Origin: Ferrovibrio sp964429465
GTDB lineage: Bacteria; Pseudomonadota; Alphaproteobacteria; Ferrovibrionales; Ferrovibrionaceae
Length of the DNA: 21,771 bases
NCBI GenBank assembly: GCA_964429465.1
Contig: CAYSCA010000030.1
Location: forward strand, 1-21,771
Direction: 5' to 3'
Under the pieces are notes generated by a model. The model saw only the letters and a program-made list of their open reading frames with translations, was not told the DNA's origin and made no database searches. Position numbers and translations under genes: made by a program. This document shows positions 16,112-21,771 of the stretch, piece after piece. The stretch's first letter is position 1. Every line of letters starts with the position of its first letter.

Positions 16112-16527
16112 TTCTTCTCGCCTTCCGGCTTCGGCGTTCTGGGCTTCCATTCGGCGACGGGCAGACCGGCCTTCTTCCATTCGCCCAGGCCGCCCTCGAT
16201 ATGGGCGAGCCGCTTCAGGCCCATATCCTTGGCCGTCTTGGTCGCCAGCGCCGAGCGCAGGCCGCCGGCGCAGTAGAAGATGAACTGCTTGTCCTCGGCA
16301 AAGACCGGCTTGTGATAGGGGCTTTCCGGATCGATCCAGAATTCCAGCATGCCGCGGGTGGCGTGGAAGGCATTCGGGATCATGCCCTCGCGCTCGAGCT
16401 CGCGCGGGTCGCGCAGGTCGACAAACACGGTATCCGGCTTGCCGAGCTGTTCCGCCGCCTGCGCCGGCGTCAATGTGACGATCTCTGCCATCGCTTCATC
16501 CAACATGGCCTTGTAGCCCTTCGGCAT
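16108..16527 (-). CDS. Single-domain rhodanese-like sulfurtransferase
   Basis: A 139-residue cytoplasmic protein with one rhodanese domain. VFVDLRDPRELEREGMIPNA (34-53) is the CH2A-like motif, and the active-site loop YCAGGLRSALA has Cys86 as persulfide carrier. HIEGGLGEWKKAGLPV near the end is the typical closing motif. The tail is Lys/Pro-rich. A GGAGG site lies five bases before the ATG. It is the first gene of a four-gene operon (rhodanese, racemase, M20 hydrolase, SDR). Its sulfur donor and acceptor are not indicated, and its link to acyl-CoA metabolism is not obvious. Confidence 0.92.
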   Translation of the reverse strand: MPKGYKAMLDEAMAEIVTLTPAQAAEQLGKPDTVFVDLRDPRELEREGMIPNAFHATRGMLEFWIDPESPYHKPVFAEDKQFIFYCAGGLRSALATKTAKDMGLKRLAHIEGGLGEWKKAGLPVAEWKPRTPKPEGEKK

Positions 16528-16693
16528 CCGTTCCTCCGTTTTTCTGTACCGTGACTATAGGTCCAAATATCGATCCTGCTCCAGAGCTCCGCAAACCGCG
16601 GTTTTCCCCATTTTCAGATCAAATGAACCCGGACGCGATTCTCGTGTTGGTATCGGGTGTCGCCGGCAAACATAAAATTGCGAGAGAAAGAGA
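16528..16693. other. Divergent regulatory gap, rhodanese operon and response regulator
   Basis: A non-coding 166-base stretch that must hold the promoters for both directions. Toward the response regulator TTGGTA (16647-16652) and CATAAA (16671-16676) are 18 bases apart, a weak match. No clear palindrome or terminator is visible. Confidence 0.35.
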
Positions 16694-17080
16694 ATGGCCC
16701 GGATACTCGTCGTCGAAGATGATCCCGATATACGCGAAATCCTGCGCGACCAGCTTGAAAGTGCCGGCCATGACGTGGTCGAGGCCTCGAACGGCAAGGC
16801 CGGCCTGCTGGAAATCCGGCGGCGCGGCTGCGATCTGGTCATCACCGACATCTACATGCCGGAGAAGGATGGCCTGGAGCTGATCAACGAGATGCATGCC
16901 GCCGACCACCCGCCGCCGGTGATCGCCATGTCCGGCGGCGGCGACCGCGACCTTGCCCTGCGCATGCTGACCCTGTCGCCCGTGCTGGGCGCCAAGGCCG
17001 TGCTGGCCAAGCCCTTCACCGCGGGCGAATTGCTCAAGACGGTCGAGAACGTCCTGAAATCGATGACCTGGCGTCACTAG
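16694..17080 (+). CDS. Single-domain response regulator (CheY-like)
   Basis: A 128-residue receiver domain without an output domain. The acidic pocket is Glu8-Asp9-Asp10 (VVEDDPDIRE), the phospho-acceptor is Asp52 in VITDIYMPEKDG, the switch residue is Ser80 in AMSGGG, and Lys106 lies in LAKPF. All are intact, so it should be phosphorylated. Such proteins act by protein contact in phosphorelays or on the motor. An AG-rich GAGAAAGAG precedes the ATG. The last 47 bases overlap antisense with the end of the downstream membrane-protein gene. A cognate kinase is not adjacent; the orphan kinase at 2639-4357 is one candidate only. Confidence 0.93.
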   Translation: MARILVVEDDPDIREILRDQLESAGHDVVEASNGKAGLLEIRRRGCDLVITDIYMPEKDGLELINEMHAADHPPPVIAMSGGGDRDLALRMLTLSPVLGAKAVLAKPFTAGELLKTVENVLKSMTWRH

Positions 17081-18185
17081 ACGAAGACGGACGCAGCCAG
17101 GCCGGCCGCCGGTCCGCGGGCCATGGCCAGAAGACCGGCTGCCAGGACCAGCCGGCATTCAGCACCGTTTCCCGCGCCGCCACCAGCAGCGGATCGGCCG
17201 GTTCGAGCAACAGCAGATTGCTGCGCCAGCGCTCCGGCGGTGCCGGGCTGGCATCGCCGCTGGCCGGCTCGGAGGCCCGTCCGGTCAGGATCAGGGCCTT
17301 CACCTCGTTCCGCTGCGCATCGAAATCGAGCTGCAGGCCGGTCAGCCAGGTGCGGCCGGCCAGCCGGTCGAGATCCAGGCTGCGCAGATCGTCCGGCCTT
17401 TCGGCCAGCATGAAGCCGCCCGGTTCGCCCAGCAGCATGGCCCGCACATGGGCGCGATGGCCCTCCAGCAGGACGAGACGATGACGCAGTTCCGCTTCGG
17501 CCACCGGCGTCCCGGCAGTGTCGCGTGCCGCGGCTCGTTCCAGCATCAGGCTGGCCACCCCCAGATGGGCGGTGATCCACAGCAGGACCAGGAGGAAATG
17601 GCCGGTCCGGCTATGCAGCACGCGCAGCGGCCCGGGAAAGCGGCGCGCCCGCAGGGCCGGTGTCGCCTGCCGGCGTCTCGCCAGCGCAGCCGAGTCCGGC
17701 GCGTAGAAGGCGAACAATGTGTCGCCGATCATCAGCCACTGCCCCCGCGCGTAGGGACTGCGCCCCTCGCCCGGCCGGGTGCCGGCCTGGAAGGAAATCC
17801 CGGCATCCGCAAACTCCACGCCTGCCGCCGCAAAGCTGCTGAAGCGTTGCTCGGCTGCCGCGGCGGCGGCGCGCGCCGAGCGGAACCGGACCGCGATGGT
17901 CGCCGTATTGTCGTGGAAGCGGGCCAGCTCGGCCGCCTGCGCTTCGGGGAAAAGCGGCCGCAGGTCGCGATACTCGCCCGCGTGACGGCCGAACACCGCC
18001 CAGGAGTTCATGAACCCGCCATAACGGGTCGCCAGCGCCACGGTATCGAGGCGCAATCGTCGCGAGGCCCAATGGTCGAACAGGTTGTAAAGCAGGACCG
18101 GCAGGGCCACGCCGCTGACCAGCAGCAGCAGCATGGCCAGCCAGGGGCCATCGTTGCTCCAGTCCAGTTGGGTCCAGTCGATCAT
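17034..18185 (-). CDS. Two-TM protein of unknown function
   Basis: I do not recognise this family. From the ATG at 18185 it has 383 residues. TM1 spans about 14-35 (PWLAMLLLLVSGVALPVLL) and TM2 about 195-215 (GHFLLVLLWITAHLGVASLML). Between them are about 160 residues with an Ala-rich stretch (104-112), and after TM2 an about 165-residue domain with charged helices. A short Trp-rich segment (WSWQPVFWPWPADRRPAW) lies near the C-terminus, followed by a Ser/Arg-rich tail encoded antisense to the response regulator end. An in-frame ATG at 18278 would add 31 residues of unlikely composition (Gly/Cys-rich). Neither start has a good ribosome site. Topology is undetermined. The gene is convergent with the response regulator and divergent from the lytic transglycosylase gene, so a cell-envelope role is possible. 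Confidence 0.7.
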   Translation of the reverse strand: MIDWTQLDWSNDGPWLAMLLLLVSGVALPVLLYNLFDHWASRRLRLDTVALATRYGGFMNSWAVFGRHAGEYRDLRPLFPEAQAAELARFHDNTATIAVRFRSARAAAAAAEQRFSSFAAAGVEFADAGISFQAGTRPGEGRSPYARGQWLMIGDTLFAFYAPDSAALARRRQATPALRARRFPGPLRVLHSRTGHFLLVLLWITAHLGVASLMLERAAARDTAGTPVAEAELRHRLVLLEGHRAHVRAMLLGEPGGFMLAERPDDLRSLDLDRLAGRTWLTGLQLDFDAQRNEVKALILTGRASEPASGDASPAPPERWRSNLLLLEPADPLLVAARETVLNAGWSWQPVFWPWPADRRPAWLRPSSSSDARSSISGRSRPS

Positions 18186-18316
18186 GTCCAAGGCCTGGAA
18201 CGGCCTCCCCCCGCCGCACCCTCCTGTTTGCCCGCAAGTCTTTGGGATGACAAGAGGATAGACGGCACGATCACGCATTAACGAATTCTTTCCGGGACTC
18301 GGGCTAAGGCTGGCCG

Positions 18317-19165
18317 ATGGCGCCAGTGACCCCGTTTTCCCACAATGTCACCCGGACCGAGACCTACAAGGTCGGCGGACACCAGGTGAGCTACGAATTG
18401 CTGTCCACGCTAAAGCAGGCCAGCCATCGCACGGGCGTGGATTTCGCCTATCTGGTCGCCCAGGCCGGACAGGAAAGCGGCTTCCGGGCGGATGCCCAGG
18501 CGAAGACCAGCTCGGCGCGGGGCCTGTTCCAGTTCATCGAAAGCACCTGGCTGGAAACCCTGCGCGACCATGGCGCGAAGCATGGCCTCGCCGCCCAGGC
18601 GCAGCAGATCGTGACCGGCAGCGACGGACGCCCCCGGGTGAACGATCCCCGTGCGCGCCGCGAAATCCTGGGTTTGCGCAACGATCCGCGCATTGCGGCC
18701 GTCATGGCGGCCGAATACGCCCGCAGCAATCAGGAACTTTTGTCACGCGAGCTCGGCATGGAGCTGAGCAAGACCGATCTCTATCTCGGTCATTTCCTCG
18801 GCCCTGCCGGTGCCGGGAAATTCCTTGCCGCCCTGAAGGACAATCCCGCACAGAATGCCGCCTCCCTGCTGCCGGAGGCTGCCGAAGCCAACCGGGCCGT
18901 CTTCTACACCGACGACGGCCGACCGCGCAGCGTCGGCGACATCCACGCCATGTTCGAGCGCAGGCTGGAGAATACTGCCAGCGGCCTCGCCGCCGTGCCG
19001 CTCGACAAGGCCGCCACCATTGCCGGCGGTTCGGCCGTGCAGAGCCATCTCGACGAACAGCGCCGCATCATCGACCATAATGTGAAGATCATGGCGATGG
19101 AAATGCTGCACCGGATGATGCGCGACCGCGACCGCGCCGGCCGCGACCTCGACACCACGCTCTAG
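18317..19165 (+). CDS. Lytic transglycosylase (SLT) domain protein
   Basis: A 282-residue protein with a Slt-like muramidase domain at about 25-180. The catalytic Glu53 is in AQAGQESGFRADA, followed by the family motif SSARGLFQFIESTWLE (65-80). The fold is normally used to cleave peptidoglycan glycan strands and form 1,6-anhydromuramic acid. No signal peptide or lipobox is seen, so export would need another route, or the start is elsewhere; the ATG at 18317 is the first in frame, with AAGG about 8 bases before it. The C-terminal 100 residues are helical and charged (HNVKIMAMEMLHRMMRDRDRAGRD) with no known domain. Its stop abuts the stop of the convergent dehydrogenase gene with no gap. Confidence 0.85.
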   Translation: MAPVTPFSHNVTRTETYKVGGHQVSYELLSTLKQASHRTGVDFAYLVAQAGQESGFRADAQAKTSSARGLFQFIESTWLETLRDHGAKHGLAAQAQQIVTGSDGRPRVNDPRARREILGLRNDPRIAAVMAAEYARSNQELLSRELGMELSKTDLYLGHFLGPAGAGKFLAALKDNPAQNAASLLPEAAEANRAVFYTDDGRPRSVGDIHAMFERRLENTASGLAAVPLDKAATIAGGSAVQSHLDEQRRIIDHNVKIMAMEMLHRMMRDRDRAGRDLDTTL

Positions 19166-20104
19166 TCAGACCACCCGGGTGAGGACCGGCTGGCCGCTGA
19201 AATGCGCGGCCAGGTTCTTCAGCATCAGTTCGCCCATGGCATGGCGGGTGGCGTGGGTCGCCGAGCCGACATGCGGCGCCAGGGTCACCTGTTCCAGGTT
19301 CCACAGCGCTTCCGGCACATTCGGTTCATCGGCAAAGACATCCAGCCCCGCTCCGGCCAGTTTCCCTTCCACCAGCGCGTTCACCATCGCCGGCTCGTCG
19401 ATCACGCTGCCGCGCGCGATGTTGACGATGTAGCCCTTCGGCCCCAGCGCCTCGATCACCGCCGCGTCGACAATGCCCTGCGTATCCCTGCCGCCGGGCG
19501 AGGAGACCATGAGGATGTCGACGTCTTTCGCCATAGCGACCAGATTGTCGTAGTAGCGATACGGCTGGTCGGCTTTCCGGCGCGGGCCGAAATAGCGGAT
19601 CTCGACGCCGAACGGCGCGGCGCGGCGCGCGATCGCCTGGCCGATGCGGCCCAGTCCGACGATGCCCATCACCTTGCCACCCAGCTTGTCGGTGAGCGCG
19701 AATTTGTCCTTCGGCCAGCGGCCCTGGCGGACGAACTGGTCGCCCTGGGGAATGCGGCGGATCATGCCGAGCAGCAGCGCCATCGCCAGGTCGGCGACAT
19801 CGTCGGTTAGCACATCCGGCGTATTGGTGACGATCACGCCGGCCTGGCTGGCGCATTCGATGTCGATCAAGTCGTAACCGACCCCGAAGCTGGAGATGAT
19901 TTCCAGTTTCGGCAAAGCCTTGATCAGGGCGGCGCTGGCGCCGGCACCGCCGGAGGTGGCGATGCCGCGTACCTGCGGGGCCACCTGCTGCAGCAATGCA
20001 TCGCGGTCTTTCGCCTCCCAGAGCCGATGGGCGGTGTAACGGGTGTCCAGCTCCTTCTGGATGGCCGGCGGCATGGCCGTGGTCTGAACGATCTCGATAC
20101 CCAT
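19166..20104 (-). CDS. D-2-hydroxyacid dehydrogenase, glyoxylate/hydroxypyruvate reductase-like
   Basis: A 312-residue NAD(P)-dependent cytoplasmic enzyme reducing 2-oxoacids such as glyoxylate or hydroxypyruvate. Cofactor loop GIVGLGRIGQAIA (147-159); catalytic triad Arg231 (VNIARGS), Glu260 (FADEPNVP) and His278 (LAPHVGSAT). SFGVGYDLID (72-81) is the substrate loop. The residues after the first beta strand of the Rossmann fold, GPRRKAD, are basic (Arg-Arg-Lys), which favours NADPH. GGGAGG lies before the ATG at 20104. It is divergent from potF and shares a control region with two palindromes. Substrate is assigned by family only. Confidence 0.93.
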   Translation of the reverse strand: MGIEIVQTTAMPPAIQKELDTRYTAHRLWEAKDRDALLQQVAPQVRGIATSGGAGASAALIKALPKLEIISSFGVGYDLIDIECASQAGVIVTNTPDVLTDDVADLAMALLLGMIRRIPQGDQFVRQGRWPKDKFALTDKLGGKVMGIVGLGRIGQAIARRAAPFGVEIRYFGPRRKADQPYRYYDNLVAMAKDVDILMVSSPGGRDTQGIVDAAVIEALGPKGYIVNIARGSVIDEPAMVNALVEGKLAGAGLDVFADEPNVPEALWNLEQVTLAPHVGSATHATRHAMGELMLKNLAAHFSGQPVLTRVV

Positions 20105-20120
20105 GCGGGCGCCTCCCTGA

Positions 20121-20134
20121 ACTGATATATCAGT
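20121..20134. promoter_or_regulatory. Perfect 14-bp palindrome, probable operator
   Basis: ACTGATATATCAGT is perfectly self-complementary and lies 17 bases upstream of the dehydrogenase start, where it would overlap or follow the -10 region. Palindromes of the TGATATATCA type are used by GntR-family regulators, but no regulator gene is adjacent. Confidence 0.5.
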
Positions 20135-20156
20135 CCGAGCCTAGCGGCAGGCTCGG
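20135..20156. repeat. 8-bp inverted repeat next to the operator palindrome
   Basis: CCGAGCCT (20135-20142) and AGGCTCGG (20149-20156) with a 6-base centre, immediately beside the 14-bp palindrome in the dehydrogenase/potF divergent gap. No T-run follows on either side, so it is not a standard terminator; a second operator half or cruciform is more likely. Confidence 0.4.
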
Positions 20157-20243
20157 CGTTTCTGCAAGGCGCGGGGCGCAGCCGGATTGCTGGAGCGAAA
20201 CGCGGCGGCCATAATCCCTTCACCCTCTGCCGGAGCCCGAATC

Positions 20244-21335
20244 ATGCGTCCTGCCATTCTCGCCCTCGGTATCGCAGCCGGTCTGCTCGCCGCCCTTCCC
20301 GCCCGGAGCCAGGAGAAGGTCGTCAACATTTACAACTGGTCCGACTATATCGATCAATCGGTGCTAAAGGATTTCGAGGCGGAGACCGGGATCAGGGTCC
20401 GCTATGATGTCTACGATTCCAACGACACACTGGAATCCAAGCTGCTGGCCGGCAAGACCGGCTATGACATCGTGGTGCCGACGCAATACTACATGGCGCG
20501 CCAGGTGCAGGCCAAGCTGCTGCGGCCGCTCGACATGGCGAAGATTCCCAATGCGAAGAATCTCGATCCGGCGCTGATGGAGCGGCTGGCGAGATTCGAT
20601 CCGGGCAATCGCCATGCAGTGATCTATCTCTGGGGTACTAGCGGCATCGGCCTGAATGCCGACAAGATCAGGCAGCGCATGGCCAATCCGCCCGCCTATT
20701 CCCTGCGCATGCTGTTCGATCCCGATGTGGTATCGAAATTCGCCGATTGCGGCGTGGTCATGCTGGACGCGCCGGACGAGATCATGGTGGCGGCACTGAA
20801 ATATCTCGGCCTCGACCCGAACGCCAAGGATGCCGCCAGCATCGCCAGGGCCGAGGCCGTGCTGATGAAGGTGCGGCCCTATATCCGGAAATTCCACTCC
20901 TCGCAGTACATCAACGATCTGGCCAACGGCGATGCCTGTCTCGCCTACGGCTTCTCCGGCGATATCCTGCAGGCGCGCAGCCGCGCCGAGGAAGCGAAGA
21001 ACGGGGTGCGCATCCAGTATCTGCTGCCGAAGGAAGGTGCGCAGCAATGGTTCGACGTCATGGCCATTCCCGCCGATGCGCCCAATCCCGACAACGCCCA
21101 TGCCTTCATCAATTACGTGCTGCAGCCGAAGGTGATGGCGAAGATCACCAACGCGGTGCAGTATCCCAATGCCGTACCGGCTTCGCTGCAATTCGTCGAC
21201 AAGGAAGCCATGGCCGACAAGGATGTCTTTCCCCCCGCCGAGGCGATCAGGACGCTTTACACCGTGCAGCCCTTCAACCAGAGCGAACAGCGCCTGCTGA
21301 CCCGCGCCTGGACGCGCGTGAAAGGCGGCGGCTGA
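20244..21335 (+). CDS. potF: Putrescine/spermidine-binding periplasmic protein
   Basis: A 363-residue periplasmic substrate-binding protein of the PotD/PotF group. Residues 1 to about 23 form a signal peptide (MRPAILALGIAAGLLAALPA, cleavage near RSQ). The mature start KVVNIYNWSDYIDQSVLKDF is the family signature, with NWSDYID contributing substrate contacts, and later VPTQYYMARQVQAKLL and YLWGTSGIGLNADKI. Acidic and aromatic residues typical of the polyamine site appear, including IPADAPNPDNAHAFINYVL near the end. The ATG at 20244 begins the signal peptide and has GGAG upstream; an earlier in-frame TTG-type start lacks sense. The ABC ATPase gene starts 3 bases after its stop. Specificity for putrescine rather than spermidine is inferred from overall resemblance. 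Confidence 0.9.
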   Translation: MRPAILALGIAAGLLAALPARSQEKVVNIYNWSDYIDQSVLKDFEAETGIRVRYDVYDSNDTLESKLLAGKTGYDIVVPTQYYMARQVQAKLLRPLDMAKIPNAKNLDPALMERLARFDPGNRHAVIYLWGTSGIGLNADKIRQRMANPPAYSLRMLFDPDVVSKFADCGVVMLDAPDEIMVAALKYLGLDPNAKDAASIARAEAVLMKVRPYIRKFHSSQYINDLANGDACLAYGFSGDILQARSRAEEAKNGVRIQYLLPKEGAQQWFDVMAIPADAPNPDNAHAFINYVLQPKVMAKITNAVQYPNAVPASLQFVDKEAMADKDVFPPAEAIRTLYTVQPFNQSEQRLLTRAWTRVKGGG

Positions 21336-21338
21336 GCG

Positions 21339-21771
21339 ATGCCGCTGCTCAGCCTGGAAGGGCTCACCAAGCGTTTCGGCGACGAGCCGGCCGTCAGCGA
21401 CCTGAGCCTGACGGTCGAGAGCGGCGAGGCTGTCGTGCTGCTCGGCCCATCGGGCTGCGGCAAATCCACCCTGCTGCGGCTGATCGCCGGACTGGAAACG
21501 CCCGATGCCGGACGGATCCTGCTGGACGGACAGGACATCACGCAAAGGCCGGCGCATCGGCGGCCGCTGAACATGATGTTCCAGTCCTATGCGCTGTTTC
21601 CGCATCTGAACGCTTACGACAACATCGCGTTCGGCCTGCGTCGCGAAGGCCTGCCGCGCGATGAGGTCGAACGGCGCGTGCGTGATGCCATGGCGATGCT
21701 GGAAATCGCCCCCTTCAGCCGACGCAGGCCGCATCAGCTATCGGGCGGGCAGCAGCAGCGCGTCGCGCTGG
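21339..21771 (+). CDS. potG: Polyamine ABC transporter ATP-binding protein, N-terminal part (cut by window edge)
   Basis: The first 144 codons of an ABC ATPase energising polyamine import. Walker A GPSGCGKST (36-44), Q-loop Gln82 in MMFQSYALFPHL, and the ABC signature LSGGQQQRVAL at the very end of the window. The Walker B and the C-terminal TOBE domain of PotA/PotG-type proteins lie outside. It begins 3 bases after potF, so the two are in one operon, with permease genes expected downstream. potA is an equally fair name. Confidence 0.92.
   Translation, partial: MPLLSLEGLTKRFGDEPAVSDLSLTVESGEAVVLLGPSGCGKSTLLRLIAGLETPDAGRILLDGQDITQRPAHRRPLNMMFQSYALFPHLNAYDNIAFGLRREGLPRDEVERRVRDAMAMLEIAPFSRRRPHQLSGGQQQRVAL

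Noticed and set aside
18254..18276. Possible sigma-54 type GG/GC elements before the lytic transglycosylase gene
   Set aside because: The GG to GC spacing is one base short and the flanking bases do not match the consensus.

Overview
The window is about 21.8 kb of high-GC DNA with densely packed genes, many joined by ATGA or GTGA stop/start overlaps. No rRNA, tRNA, CRISPR array, insertion sequence or phage gene is visible. Gene content and style suggest a free-living alphaproteobacterium of Rhodospirillales type: an alphaproteobacterial ornithine decarboxylase with a structured leader, a PAS/PAS histidine kinase, an alpha-methylacyl-CoA racemase and a PotF/PotG transporter. The genus is not determinable from sequence alone. 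The window looks like ordinary chromosome, cut at both ends inside genes (mtnA at the left, potG at the right).

Layout. 1-2767: start of mtnA (minus), divergent from a translationally coupled MFS exporter and zinc-free quinone oxidoreductase pair (plus). 2639-4357: a PAS/PAS/HisKA/HATPase sensor kinase (minus) whose 3' end runs antisense into the oxidoreductase gene. 4664-6088: ornithine decarboxylase (minus) with terminator, promoter and a leader that resembles the alphaproteobacterial speF element. 6176-6928: a secreted FecR-domain protein with its own terminator. 7006-11733: a minus-strand operon of carboxyltransferase, URC1-like GTP-cyclohydrolase-II homologue, URC4/Urg3 (DUF1688) protein and uracil phosphoribosyltransferase. 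This is a bacterial version of the URC uracil-degradation pathway described in yeast. 11848-12894: a PaaI-type thioesterase and a TetR regulator that overlap, driven by a promoter whose spacer holds a palindromic operator. 12899-16527: a terminated minus-strand operon of rhodanese, alpha-methylacyl-CoA racemase, M20 carbamoylase/ureidohydrolase-like enzyme and an atypical SDR. 16694-19165: a single-domain response regulator, an unrecognised two-TM protein and a lytic transglycosylase-like protein. 19166-21771: a D-2-hydroxyacid dehydrogenase and, divergent from it across two adjacent palindromes, potF and the start of potG.

How they may work together. Three themes recur. Polyamines: ornithine decarboxylase makes putrescine, PotF/PotG import it, and MtnA recycles the methylthioadenosine left by spermidine synthesis. 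Pyrimidine salvage and breakdown: Upp converts uracil to UMP, and URC1/URC4 would then open and cleave the ring through a ribosylurea-like intermediate. Acyl-CoA and ureido-compound catabolism: carboxyltransferase, thioesterase, racemase, SDR and M20 amidohydrolase. The most interesting element is the URC operon with an acyl-CoA carboxylase carboxyltransferase coupled to its first gene. Next are the ornithine decarboxylase leader and the probably leaderless, self-regulated tetR.
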